From contig OX388313.1 in the NCBI GenBank assembly GCA_947579605.1, forward strand, positions 27,345,214 through 27,409,213: a DNA stretch of 64,000 nt, in the 5' to 3' direction. Below the pieces are notes generated by a model, which did not search any database, was not told the DNA's origin, and worked only from the letters and a program-made list of their open reading frames with translations. The translations under genes and the position numbers were made by a program. Origin of the DNA: Athripsodes cinereus (lineage: Eukaryota; Arthropoda; Insecta; Trichoptera; Leptoceridae). Shown here in pieces: positions 1 through 10,199 of the stretch (position 1 is the first letter of the stretch; each line of letters opens with the position of its first letter).

Positions 1-105
1 ACGTAGAGCTAAAAAGACTGGCTGAGAATAGAGACGAATGGAGAAGAAAAACCAAACTCGTTGCAGACCAATCTAATGGATTGTAACTCGTTATATATAT
101 TAAAC
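1..105 (+). pseudogene. RTE-like LINE, 3' end of reverse-transcriptase ORF
   Basis: Frame 3 reads the last 27 codons of an RTE-type ORF2 (VELKRLAENRDEW, then KLVADQSNGL) and stops at 84-86. The same C-terminus occurs on the minus strand at 39260, ending VADQSSGL. Both copies continue into the same tail, GGATTGTAAC then TATATAT. This is the 3' tip of a retrotransposon whose 5' part lies outside the window. It sits in the intron before the exon at 1021 if the host gene call is right. Confidence 0.75.
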
Positions 106-1000
106 AATGCGGGGAATTCATTTTACTTTCTAGATAGAAAATATTGTGATAAAATATGAAGTAGAAATAGTGATTTTATAAAATAGAGAGCGTGCATATT
201 ACATATTATTTTAGTTTATTATTATTTATTTATTTTAATCTTTTCGCACATCATCAATAATAACTAGACAATTTATAGTGCGCCGTTTTGTGGAATAAAT
301 TCACTTCAAGGGCGCATAATATATAACAGTGTTAACAAAACAATACAAAATTCAAAACACTAGGGCGATATGCAGTGACGAGATTATCACTATGAAGTAC
401 CTATCATAATTTATAATGTGCGTTTGTTCTACCTGAGATGTATTTTTTTTTATCTACTTAATTAAGAAAGTTAATTATAATGTTATTTCATAAAACATGC
501 ATCTTATTGAAAATATGCAACTGAGTGAAAATATATACGCGACAATAGTAATGATAAGCACATTGATGAAAGTAAATAATTCTCTTGGTTAGAAATGGTT
601 CTATTAAAACACAATTTGTGGAAGAAGTCCGTATTAATATAAATGAGTTGAAAATTTTATTTATTATTATAACCTTTGGTATTTATTGTGACAAGTAGTT
701 TTAGCAATCCTAATTCAATAAAATTCCTAATTCAAAAAAAAAAAATTATTTTAATAATATCCGATTTGATGAATTATAAAAAAATAATATGGAAATCAGT
801 TTCAACTCCTCGAGAAAATATTACGAAAATATACCCACCAGACTAATAATCTGTGACATTCCCTTTATGAGAGCAAATGTCTATACTAATTTTATAACTG
901 TGCATAAATTTCCAGACCAAAATAATCTCTGACTTTCATTCGCCATTTGATTTGCTTCTCAAAAATACAAATACCGATTCTTTTTAAATATGATAAAGAA
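106..1000. other. AT-rich intron or intergenic DNA, no gene seen
   Basis: No open frame or family motif stands out. If the exon at 1021 is real, this is the 3' part of its upstream intron. Confidence 0.5.
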
Positions 1001-1020
1001 TATTATTATCTTTGTTTCAG
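1001..1020 (+). promoter_or_regulatory. Splice acceptor for the exon at 1021
   Basis: The stretch ATCTTTGTTTCAG ending at 1020 is a pyrimidine-rich tract followed by CAG, a normal insect 3' splice site. The open frame changes character right after it. The ATG at 1012 lies inside this acceptor and is probably not a start codon. Confidence 0.6.
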
Positions 1021-1344
1021 ATATTTGACCCAGAAAATGGTTTGGAGACAGCAATAGGACTTCTTCCAAGACCACATCTATCAACTGTGGATATCATTCC
1101 TGCAGAATCTCCAGCAACTACTACAAATTCATCATCCACGGTCCAATCTCCACTACCTCACCCTCCTGGAATAACAAAGAATCCGGCAAACAAAGTGACA
1201 ACAACCACTAAAAAGACAGCTAGGATAGCATCCCCGCCAACACAAGAAATTAAGAAAGAGAATAATGAAACTAAAGTGCCGACTACAACGCCAAAAAATC
1301 CTAATAGTCCCAAAGAATTCAGACGATGTTATTCGATAGCGTAA
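1021..1344 (+). CDS. 3'-terminal coding exon of an unidentified host gene
   Basis: The exon reads 107 residues and a TAA stop, beginning IFDPENGLETAIGLLPRP and ending FRRCYSIA. I do not recognise the family. The first ~25 residues look structured. The middle (about residues 30-95) is a low-complexity Ser/Thr/Pro/Lys-rich tail with TTTT and KKT runs, which suggests a disordered or glycosylated C-terminus. No membrane segment or zinc motif is visible. Support for a real exon: a good splice acceptor immediately before it, an open frame with codon use unlike the surrounding AT-rich DNA, and an AATAAA 62 bases after the stop. Upstream exons lie outside the window, so product and full length cannot be given. 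An alternative is a single-exon ORF starting at 1012, which I think less likely. Confidence 0.6.
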   Translation: MFDPENGLETAIGLLPRPHLSTVDIIPAESPATTTNSSSTVQSPLPHPPGITKNPANKVTTTTKKTARIASPPTQEIKKENNETKVPTTTPKNPNSPKEFRRCYSIA

Positions 1345-1405
1345 ACATATTTGACAATGTATAAACTAGTCATTGTTTAAGTGATTATAATGCAATGATC
1401 TAATC

Positions 1406-1411
1406 AATAAA
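1406..1411 (+). terminator. Polyadenylation signal of the host exon
   Basis: AATAAA lies 62 bases after the stop of the exon at 1021-1344, a normal distance for a short 3' UTR. The hexamer is common by chance in such AT-rich DNA. Confidence 0.45.
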
Positions 1412-1419
1412 ATAGGCAA

Positions 1420-2612
1420 ATAAGAATTTAGTGAGTGAGCTTTAGGATAAATTTATCAATTACAACTATTGTTTGATTGCCAAAAAAATTACGGATTCTA
1501 GCATATTTATCTATTCTAGCATAAACTGAAATCTATTGAGTATTTTTTCGTACTCTGACTATATTACATATAAGCACATACATATTATAGACTCTTAATT
1601 CACAATTCTGACGACCAATTTCAATCTTTTTCAGTTTTAAGATAATTGCAATTTCTTTTCACCATTGGCATGATTCAGGGGTGTGTTATGTCTCCTTTTC
1701 ATTATGAAATAAGTTGATATCTAATTAACTTTAAATTATTAAAAAATGAGATTAACAGTTTTATTTTTAAGGGAGTGAATAAAATAAATGAATAAATTCT
1801 TAGCTGTAAAAATAAAATTTGAATAGACATTTTTTGATGAAATAAACAAAACCTAATCAACATTTTAATATACCTAAATCCGTTCATTTATGAATTCTGT
1901 CGAGTACATTGAAGATACTGTGCGCTTCAAAATTTTGGATTTTTAAAAATAATTGATTATTCAAGAAATATCCCGTTGATTTTTATAATGAAAATATTTT
2001 TTATTCTAAACTACACCACTCTTTCACTAAGCGCCTTGAATACTTAGAACAAAAATACATATTTTAAATTTAATTTTGTATTTATAATGATATTTTTACT
2101 ATATTGACTGAATTTTTATGAAAAAGTATTTAATAAATATTATATGCGAAACAAAAGAAGCATTTAAAATTTTTATGTGTTTTATTTTTATCCTGAAATA
2201 GAACAGACCTGTCATTCTATAAATCGATGCTTTTTATATTTCGCACACGTGATAGATTAATAATATTGTAGAAATATATGTGATATATAATAAATCTTAA
2301 CAGACAAGAATTCCATTAGGAATTTAGTAAGATAATGTATTATCAATTTTATATTTTTTTATATTATTAAATAAACAAATAACAGGATAAAATAATTCTA
2401 CTGTTTAGTAAAAATAACTTTTTTAATATAAGATTTAATTTTTTGTCTGATATAAATTAATTCGATCATCTTAAAATAAATAACGGAGAGTATTTAAAGC
2501 GCCATCTTTGTGCCATAGCACCTCGAGGACGCTGATTTTGTTTCGTGATTGAAAAAATGAGGAGTAACAATTAGGCTAACAATAATTTCTTCATAAAAAA
2601 CACTCGTTCATA
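1420..2612. other. AT-rich intergenic DNA, no gene seen
   Basis: Only short chance frames occur here, including a 61-codon minus-strand frame at 1702-1887 with no recognisable motif. Confidence 0.6.
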
Positions 2613-2872
2613 CTATCACGATATTTCCCATAAATGGGTTAACCAGTGGACTGACTACATGTAAAAAACATGTTAATCGTCCTCTTCGTTCCAACAAAAG
2701 CTTAAGACATTCAGGATGAGTGGCACACCACATCGCTGAATTGAAGATATTAAATATCTTACAAAGGACATTTTTGTACGAATTACCTTTTACAGGACAC
2801 TCGAAAACTTACAGAAAAGAGTCGGAGGCCTATTCTTTACAGGGTACTCCACGGGAGTAAAGCAACTTAATA
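2613..2872 (-). repeat. Repeat family 1 copy (SINE-like, LINE-tailed)
   Basis: Diverged copy of a ~240-bp family found at least ten times in the window. Recognisable blocks are a CATCACGG-type end, GACATTCAGGATGAGTGGCA, TTTTACAGGACACTCGAAAA, CTTACAGAAAAGAGT and GGGTACTCCACGG. The strand is set so that the LINE-like tail (CCCCACTTGTGGGATATGCC, then GTGATGG) is the 3' end. Confidence 0.65.
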
Positions 2873-3335
2873 TAAAAATTCTTGTACTCTGTAGATATTC
2901 AGCCTTGTTCGTATAACATTTAGTATATTTTCTCATGTTTCACGTTTTTTCTCACGAATCTATTAAACATTCATGTTCATTAGTGTATACGTATGTTATT
3001 TGTATGTCCTTTAATGATACATAACATATCAGACATTTCAGGAAGCTAATCAATGCTTTTTACAGTATCAGGATAATATAATGTTTGTTTCTTGTTACCT
3101 AACAGACAATGCTAATACATTCATAAAAAAATGTGATATCGTCGTGGCAAATTCAAAAAGAGACTTGTGCGAACATTTTTATTTAGGCATACTCTTAAAA
3201 AACTGTTCATTATGGTATTAAAATATTGTTGTTTGGACTTTTTATTGGCACGTGATATTATTCTTTAAGTACAGAATTTTAATATTTGATACAAGAATCA
3301 CTTTATAAAATGGTTACATATGATATCATTATAAA
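2873..3335. other. AT-rich DNA, nothing recognised
   Basis: No supported feature between the family 1 copy and the LINE tail that follows. Confidence 0.5.
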
Positions 3336-3440
3336 AAAAATAAATAAAAAAAAAAAAAAATCTTTATTGTGAAATAAACAATATAACACAAATGGCGGGT
3401 TTATTGCCTTTAGGCAATTTCTACCAACCAACCAAAATTA
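3336..3440 (-). mobile_element. LINE 3'-UTR tail
   Basis: On the minus strand the sequence reads a 'gcctaaaggcaataaacccgcc' type block, then CACAATAAAGATTTTTTTTT. This layout is typical of CR1/Jockey-like 3' tails in insects. The poly(T) on the plus strand is the retrotransposed tail region. No coding sequence remains. Confidence 0.55.
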
Positions 3441-3663
3441 TAAGCAGTTTATTCTAGAAATGTCAAAACACATGTTCCTTTTTGAATATGCAACGACGAT
3501 ATATCATATAAAAATCTCATCCATTCAGCTGGTTATCTCACTTGTGGGATAAAAATTTACGAAATTAAATAAAAAAAACTTTTTTGATAAATTGATTGCA
3601 AATATTGGCTAATATGTTGGACAAAATGGTAATTTTTAATCAATATTGTGTACTTATTAATGT

Positions 3664-4198
3664 TTAACCTAGCCTCTTCAGACCTGGTGTCCATTCCAAT
3701 GAACATAGATTTTAGTAATATTTTTTACGCTCCCGTCTATTGCTTTTTTCTAATATTAATATTGAAAATTATTGGTATGAAGTCTATTTTATCGACATAT
3801 TTTTTTTACGCCATTTGTCAAAATTAACTATATTTTTAACTTAATTATTTGTCAACGAGTCTACGCAAAGTGTCACTGCCAGGTTTTAGGTTGAGAAAAT
3901 TAAAGATATATTTACATAGTTTGTGTTTAATTTTACTGGAATTTTTTTGCAAAGGTAAATTTATTCTTTATTTAATTGATTTATTCAATTAATATATATC
4001 AAATAAAATTAACATTTCAGAAACCTCATTTTTATTTAATGCCCATTCCAATGAACATATTTATTTTCGCAAATCTAGAAATCAAAAAAATTTCAAATTA
4101 TCTGAAACTTGTTATTTACATAGAAGCCAAATAACAAGATTTTAAAACAAAAGAATTTTTTCGACTCACACAATCAATTCAGGTCTGACGAGGCTAGA
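3664..4198. mobile_element. MITE with 17-bp inverted ends, possibly piggyBac-like
   Basis: CTAGCCTCTTCAGACCT at 3669-3685 matches the reverse complement of 4181-4197 at 16 of 17 bases. TTAA precedes the left end at 3664-3667, followed by CCTAG, which fits piggyBac-type ends, but the right flank is AATC and not TTAA. The phrase CCATTCCAATGAACATA recurs near 3690 and 4043. There is no transposase. Confidence 0.5.
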
Positions 4199-4199
4199 A

Positions 4200-4695
4200 T
4201 CCTTCATTTTTGTAGTACAGAAACACTTATCATTTTCAACAGATGACAATTGACTCTACGCTCTGACTGGAACTGGGCATAATGCTAGTCTGTTAATAAT
4301 AATAAAATTATACTTATTATCAGACAAAATAAACAAAACTCATTCAGAAAACATTTTGCAGTGTGTGTACATCACAGTGGAGTTGTTATTTATTTATTTA
4401 TCTTTCTTACATCAAAGGCAGAATAATGAAAATAAATAAACTAAAATAATATTTTATGGATTTTGTTTACTCTGTTTATAAATCAAACGAGTAGCTACTA
4501 TGGTACTTTATACAAGTAAGAAGTGGCATAAAAACTCAAACTGCCTGGAGTATTTTCGTTTTAAATATTCTAAATATAGGCATATGTTCAAATTTAGCCA
4601 AAACAATTTTTTTTTGTTAAAATATAAATACTATTTTCAGACGCATTTTTTCAGAAATAAACTTGTTGATAATATTCAAATGTAAAAAAAAATCT
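4200..4695. other. AT-rich DNA, no gene seen
   Basis: A 61-codon frame at 4500-4685 is low-complexity and lacks any recognisable motif. Confidence 0.5.
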
Positions 4696-4925
4696 AAAAT
4701 AAAACCAACTAGGTATTTAGTAATTCCACTTATGATTTATTATTATTTTGGGTGCAGGCTTTCGAAAGATTGCGCTATCATCGTCAGGCAATTATTTTAC
4801 ACTGATGATGAGAGCGGAAGCTTTTGAAAGCCGGCCCGCAAAAAATATGTAGAAGTGGAATTTTGATTCATTTTAAATTCATGTCATAATGAACTTCCAT
4901 CAAGAACCGTCGGTCATTTAGTAAA
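4696..4925. repeat. Inverted pair of Penelope-like ends with hammerhead-type cores
   Basis: The plus strand has CTGATGA at 4802-4808, a stem (AGAGC, loop GGAA, GCTTT), then GAAA at 4826-4829. The minus strand has CTGACGA (4787-4781) and GAAA (4763-4760). Each core is followed outward by a diverged version of AAGTGGAATT. The layout is a head-to-head pair of the short ends known from Penelope-like elements. The copy continues to CCATCAAGAACCGTCGG, shared with the copy near 9150. Confidence 0.5.
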
Positions 4926-5077
4926 ATTTGATCGATTCCAAGACATTCCATTTGGGCAATGGATTTTTAAATCATACTTTTATCATACCTAATATTATTT
5001 TAGAACTTGAACATATTTGCTACAAGAATAAACACAACAACAAAAAATAAAGTTATCATCTATTTTCCTTAAGGTGG

Positions 5078-5215
5078 ACAGTAGCCTGAGGAAAGAGTTT
5101 CAGATTTTAGAGCGGTAATTCCGAGGTTCGAACCACGCTTTTGACTTATCCACTTCTATGATTCAAACAAGTGAGATGTGATTTGAGTGTATTAGAGTTT
5201 ATCATATGCATACTT
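5078..5215 (+). repeat. tRNA-derived SINE copy
   Basis: GGTTCGAACC at about 5133 is a perfect Pol III B box. AGTAGCCTGAGG about 40 bases upstream resembles an A box. The sequence lacks a tRNA cloverleaf and has no CCA context, so it is a SINE rather than a tRNA gene. Confidence 0.5.
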
Positions 5216-5462
5216 AAATATAATTAAATAAAAAATCTTTATCTCTATACTATCACACAACTAAACCATTGTGCAAAATTATTCGATTATACCATGTAGT
5301 ACCTTTTTATTTGTATCCAAATATTTTGTACAATAAAGTTTATTATTATTATTATCATGAGAAGAGAGGCAAATATGATTCAGAAGACAACAGAATATTC
5401 TATTCCGTAGACTGGTATTCCGTAGTTCAGGACAAACACAAATGGAGGATCCCAAAGTGTTT

Positions 5463-5520
5463 ACCGCTACCACCATCCTCAGACATGAGAAAAAGGACAA
5501 GAAAGAGGAGAGAAATACTA
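5463..5520 (+). repeat. LINE tail fragment
   Basis: The block CTACCACCATCCTCAGACAT followed by GAG and A/G repeats recurs at 38507-38550. It looks like a retrotransposon 3' tail. It overlaps only chance frames. Confidence 0.35.
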
Positions 5521-5562
5521 TCATAGTAAGTGAAATCCCATATCCAATGAAAAAGAGCAATT

Positions 5563-5660
5563 CGAATTTATTTTGGCACGAAGAGGACAGCTTGCATGTT
5601 TATTATATGCAGCTGGTCTGCTGGCTATCCCACTTGTGAGATATGCCATGATGGTGGTCT
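5563..5660 (+). repeat. Repeat family 1, 3' part only
   Basis: Holds the 3' half of family 1: TTGGCACGAAGAGGACAG, TGCAGCTGGTCTGCTGG, CCCACTTGTGAGATATGCC, then ATGATGG. It ends in a short GATGATGAT run. Confidence 0.65.
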
Positions 5661-5699
5661 TACTATTTATGATGATGATGATTTTGGATGATTTTGTTT

Positions 5700-5880
5700 T
5701 ATTTTTTATGCCGTTTAACAGTCCCTAGACCATCTCAAGGGCGCCAGTGAAGAGTTCAGTTTTTAATTTGCTTCTGAAGCTAGTGACTGTCTGACTATCT
5801 CTCAGTAGCACCGGTAGGCGATTCCACATAACCGGACCAACAACACCAAAGGCCCTCTCATAGAAATTAGATTTACCGGC
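5700..5880 (-). pseudogene. CR1/L2-like LINE, C-terminus of ORF2 and tail
   Basis: The minus strand reads 49 codons to a stop at 5727-5725: FYERAFGVVGPVMWNRLP, then LLRDSQTVTSFRSKLKTELF. The pattern 'F...GP..WN.LP....... S..SF...LK..LF' is the well-known end of CR1/L2/Jockey-type reverse-transcriptase ORFs. The fragment is too short and lacks a start codon, being a 5'-truncated insertion. After the stop it runs into an ATC-rich tail (GATGATGATGAT on the plus strand near 5660). Confidence 0.8.
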
Positions 5881-6540
5881 ATTATTTATATTATGCATAT
5901 TTCAAATTAATTCAATATTATGAAAAAAAAAACCTATGTTGTAAAAATTCACAAAATGTTTGTCAGTCCTGTTATAAGACTATGTATATGATATTGTCTC
6001 TGTAGGTATAGGCACCTAATGTTTATTTTTTGTTTATCATAACAAAACACGTAATATAATCTACCGATTAACGATATTAAATTTATTTTTGCCTTTATAA
6101 CAACTTGTGTAAACAAACAATGACGGGGTCAAAAGTGACTGGGTTAATGGATTTAAGTAGAAAGCATATTTGGTACATAAAAAAAAAACATGAGACACAT
6201 TAAAATAACTCATGTTTTTTATTTTAAGGAAACGCTCGAGATTTCCAGCTTTGATATATTAAAACATACGAGAAGATAGAGATTTTTTTTAATTAGTGAC
6301 CTTAATTTCACTTTTTGTTACGTTTTATTTGATTTTATTTTGTCTTACATATTTTGTCATTCACATGTTCTTCCTATTACAGGATGAAAATATTTATTGT
6401 CGATTTAAAGTGATTCTGCGCTAATTGTAAATCTGACCGAGGCGTGTCTTTCATAATAAAAACTGGGCATTACCATACCGGGATTTGCATGAGGTTTTCA
6501 TCCCGGGATTTACCCGACGTAAATCTTTCCTTTTTCGGGT
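5881..6540. other. AT-rich DNA, no gene seen
   Basis: No feature recognised before the LINE fragment at 6548. Confidence 0.5.
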
Positions 6541-6547
6541 CCGGACT

Positions 6548-6745
6548 TTAGACCTTGCCACTCCAGTATTCAGCGACGTATATCACCTTGTCACTCACCA
6601 TCATCAGGTCACTCACATTACATGCATTCCGCATCATCGAGCATTGCAATAAGTGAGAATCATTCTGCACCTCCCCGCAGTCGCAGCTAGTGTTCTCTCC
6701 ATCCAAAAAGCCCCACTTCCGCTGGTTACTTCTGCACCTAGTCAC
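6548..6745 (-). pseudogene. Non-LTR retrotransposon, C-terminal Cys/His motif
   Basis: A 65-codon minus frame contains WGFLDGENTSCDCGEVQNDS followed by HLLQC. This C-x-C-x8-H-x3-C pattern matches the Cys/His motif at the very C-terminus of many Jockey/I/R1-type LINE proteins. The same segment appears at 13873-14074 on the plus strand, ending VIYVAxYWSxKV and TCCGGACCCG. It is a 5'-truncated end. Confidence 0.65.
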
Positions 6746-6762
6746 CCCAACTCATAGTCTGT

Positions 6763-6912
6763 TCAGTGACGTAAATAAGTTACGATGGTTTGGATATGCG
6801 GAACGAATGGAAGTACAGAAAGAAGTAGGTATGATAGATCTATATGGCGTTCCGTTCTCTCTGCCTACTCCGCTTGGGATACCGCGTGATTGTATGGTAT
6901 GGTATAGTTATA
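6763..6912 (+). pseudogene. RTE-like LINE end with internal deletion
   Basis: The plus frame reads DVNKLRWFGYAERM, matching VNKLRWFGHVERM in the minus-strand LINE at 32285. It then jumps to the end of that element (SLPTPLGIPRD) and a TATGG/TATAG tail. About 70 codons are missing between the two parts. Confidence 0.65.
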
Positions 6913-6939
6913 TCATTATATGTTTATGAATATCATGCA

Positions 6940-7095
6940 CATTATCGGTCTAATGCACATGAGGTTCACGGTTCGACCCCAGGTGCCGGCAAACTCCCCT
7001 TTCACGACACAAGCTTTTAGCTTACTGTGAAAGGTGTAAGAGTTTGCATTTTGGTTCATAACAAAAACCCAGATACATATTAAAAAAAATGTAAA
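6940..7095 (+). repeat. tRNA-derived SINE copy
   Basis: GGTTCGACCCC (B box) is followed by the body CTTTCACGACACAAGCTTTT, AGCTTACTGTGAAAGGTGTA and an A-rich tail. It is the same family as 20882-21070. The 5' A-box part is damaged. Confidence 0.7.
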
Positions 7096-7296
7096 AGAAG
7101 ACATTTCAAAAAATAAATATTATAAATATTTCATATTATATTTACGTACCTACTTATTTGGCAAAAAAATATGAAGCTCTGCATTTAATATATAAAAATA
7201 AATATATTTTTTATCACCATCACGCAGACAGCTAATCCCGGCTTTTCATAATTTTTCAACGATTAGGGTGTGTTGAACGCACCGACAGTCATCTGA

Positions 7297-7454
7297 CCCC
7301 TGACAAACACGCACTTGGCGATCGACTACAAACGAATTTCCGACAATAATTGCAACAATAACGCATAATTGTACGGTACATGTAGGACTGTAGGTAGATT
7401 GTCGAAAACTTCACCTGTAGTCGATCGCTAAGCACGGTTTGTCTACGGCCCCTG
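7297..7454. mobile_element. MITE family M1, most complete copy
   Basis: The right end, read inward, is CAGGGGCCGTAGACAAACCG. The left end reads CCCCTGACAAACACGCACTT. Both lead into the same block, GCGATCGACTAC, in inverted order. The CAGGGG terminus suggests hAT. A second copy (21150-21815) is split by a LINE and a third is cut at 30866. There is no coding capacity. Confidence 0.6.
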
Positions 7455-7459
7455 ATCTT

Positions 7460-8130
7460 CGAATTTAAACAACGTTGGGTGCTTTCAGCTCTTGAGTGAG
7501 TCGCAGAATTAAATTTTAATTGTTTATTTGTTGATTTTATAAATTTAAGGGTTATAAAGAAGATTGTTTTTTTAATCTTAAACTTTATATTGAAAGTGGG
7601 CCTACCCAGTATGAGAACTATAGACACGTCACCGTTCTGGTATCTTTGAATTGTTACAGTTTCAGGATATCCACAAATTTAACACCGTGATCGGTCATGC
7701 TTTCTCTTTTCCACTCAATTCCTATCTCTAATGTTTATGCAACGCCTGATGACACCGAAAAATTATTCAATTATTCCAGAACTCAATTTAAAAGCCACGA
7801 AATCCACAACACACTAATTTATTTAGTAATATTGTCGAAACATTTTCAGCTCGTGTCAAAATATTAAACTAGTGCACGTGTACTCGTAAGTATGCAAAAT
7901 AACGGGTATTTTGTTAACATTTTCTACGCAATTCCTTTGTGTAATACTGGGAAATGTTAAACACAACACAAATACTCGTTATATCTACAATCATAATGAA
8001 AAAAATATTTATAAAACCTGTGTACGTACGTACGAATACAACATTATTAGATATTTCAAGAACAATTATTATATTATACCGTTTACAATATGGATCTGGT
8101 CAGTACAAAATTGATGAAACCCAGAAATTG
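7460..8130. other. AT-rich DNA, no gene seen
   Basis: Several overlapping frames of 60-110 codons occur here, none with a recognisable motif. Confidence 0.5.
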
Positions 8131-8134
8131 ATTA

Positions 8135-8240
8135 ATTTTTTTTTAAAAAAAAAAAAAAAGATATATCTGGGTTTTGTTATAAACCCAAATACAACCTTAT
8201 ACACCTTTCACAGTAAGCTAAAAGCTTGTGTCGTGATTTT
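8135..8240 (-). repeat. tRNA-derived SINE, 5'-truncated
   Basis: Reverse complement of the 3' body of the SINE at 20882-21070 (AAGCTTTTAGCTTACTGTGA, AGATATATC and an A-rich tail). The tRNA-like head is missing. Confidence 0.75.
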
Positions 8241-8299
8241 ATTGCTTATTTTTATTTATTGCTAAATTTTTCGAATGACTATATAAAATGGTGGTTGGC

Positions 8300-8525
8300 A
8301 AAGCAGCTTTAGAGCAATGCACAGTGCGGAAGACAGAATCGAATAGCAATATGTTTGCCAGAAGATTATGACCTTCAGGTAAGAGGAAATCTAAGAGAGT
8401 TTATGGTTTCTTCCCTGTTTCTAAATTTCTGTTCAGCCATTAAATTTTTAGAAATATTCTATCTTAAGACGTCAATATGGAGGGGAACCGACAAGACACG
8501 TAGAGAAGAAGAAGAAGACATCAAT
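8300..8525 (+). pseudogene. Faint LINE remnant
   Basis: Codons A-E-D-R-I-E then stop near 8325 and a tail of AGAAGAAGAAGAAGA at 8502-8518 resemble the end of an RTE-type LINE. The evidence is thin and most of the stretch is unrecognised. Confidence 0.25.
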
Positions 8526-8529
8526 AAAT

Positions 8530-9005
8530 CACAAACTAAAAAAAACTGCATACATTATGTTCTTTCCGTTTACTTCAGAAAGGTGACCATCTAGTTTTCA
8601 AAATATTTTCGATAAATGTATTAGAGGTCTGTTTGTTGTAGCTTTTTTATTTTCCATCACATTCATAAACACTAACCTATTGCTAATATTAAAAATTTTC
8701 AACGAGGGAAGTTTCAATCGAGTCTATTTTTCTTATATGAAAAACAGTTGTTCACATTTTTTTTGGTTGCAGATTTAATTTAGAAAGAAAATTCTTTCCA
8801 CCATTTAAATAGAGAGAACTTTTTTTTTTTCAAAAGGGATTGGCCACTCTTCCACTAAACTCATTATTGTATAGAAAATATATAACATTGTATATTTTAC
8901 CATCACAAAAGCTAACGAAAATTTCCAATAATATTGCAAAGCTGGTTACGTATGTTTTTTTGACTGAATAATCTGTGAATTAATAATAAATAAAACACTT
9001 ATTTA
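8530..9005. other. AT-rich DNA, nothing recognised
   Basis: No supported feature. Confidence 0.5.
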
Positions 9006-9019
9006 TATTAATATACTCT

Positions 9020-9155
9020 TTTCTCTAGCCTGATGATGAGAGCGGAAGCTCTTGAAAGCCGGCTCGCGTCCAATAAAAAGTCACTGTGGATATACCAAAA
9101 ATAAGTGATTTATTTATAATTAATTCAACAAGAATTTCCACCAAGTACCGTCGGT
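9020..9155 (+). repeat. Penelope-like end with hammerhead-type core
   Basis: CTGATGA starts near 9029, then T, a six-pair stem (GAGAGC, loop GGAA, GCTCTT), then GAAA and GCCGGCTCGCGTCC. AATAAAAAGTCACTGTGG and CCACCAAGTACCGTCGG follow. The stem is better paired here than in the copies at 4802 and 16285. One unpaired T after the first core box departs from the canonical hammerhead, so activity is doubtful. Confidence 0.5.
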
Positions 9156-9925
9156 TGAAAATATAAACTGAATAATCAGTAGTGATGCCTTTAAATAATA
9201 TTAGTTTAATATTAAAACTAACTAAAAAATAAAACTTATTTTAACAACGAAAAACTTCAGATTGAATCGTTGGTTGGCATAAGAATGGTTACTCTTGACA
9301 TAATCTAAATACGATCTCAATTGTGTGTATGTTTATATATTATGTAGATGTTTAAAAGCAATAATTTGGTGACAATACTTATCAAGAAAATAGAAATATT
9401 AGATGGAGAATACAACACAAATTGCAATAACATTGAGCAATTTCTGCAGAATTAGTCATTAATTTGTTTAATGGATATTACAACATTATTGCTTAGTACA
9501 TTCCATTTTGTAAACATGGGAGGCAGTTAACACATCATATTATCATGGATCGCCTCTGTAACAATATCCAGACCTCGACTTTGTCTTTATGAGTATTCCG
9601 TTGCCTTTATTAGCTAATGTACACTCGATGTTATGTATGTAAATACAATGTGTTAACAGATAAATGTTAATTTGTTCAGAAATGTAAGTTTTGAAATGTT
9701 TGCAGGTATTGAAGTATTTTCAGTAGGTATTAGTACTCCGTGGATTCAAGTACTTTTAAAGTTTATTTTGTAATCTTTCGATATGTTGATATTTTACAGC
9801 AGTTACAAACAAAAGATAATCTGCTGTCATGCTGGTCCTTATTTTGGATGCCATGTGTCAAATTTAATAACGTCTTGTATTATGAGATCAAGATAAATGG
9901 CATTGAAAGATAAAAATATCTCTAT
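9156..9925. other. AT-rich DNA, nothing recognised
   Basis: No supported feature. Confidence 0.5.
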
Positions 9926-9927
9926 CT

Positions 9928-10195
9928 TTACCATCACGGCATATCCCACATGTAGGGTGGCCAGCAGATCAGCTGTATGCAATAGACATGCAAGCTATCT
10001 TCTATGTCAACAAGTCAACAAAAAATTAAGATATTCAGGATTTCCATCTTAAATTCGGGATGAAACCTAATCGCTGAATTTAAGATGGAAAATGCCTTTA
10101 TTTTTACGAACACCTGCCTTTTCAAGGATACTCGAAAACTTACGGAAAAGAGTGGGAGACCAATAATTCTTTACCGGGTGATCCACGGCTTAGGA
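9928..10195 (-). repeat. Repeat family 1, full-length copy
   Basis: Carries all blocks of the family from the CCATCACGGCATATCCCACA end to ACCGGGTGATCCACGGC. A short duplication around TTAAATTCGGGATGAAACC and GCTGAATTTAAGATGGAAAA lies in the middle. Confidence 0.75.
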
Positions 10196-10199
10196 TGCG

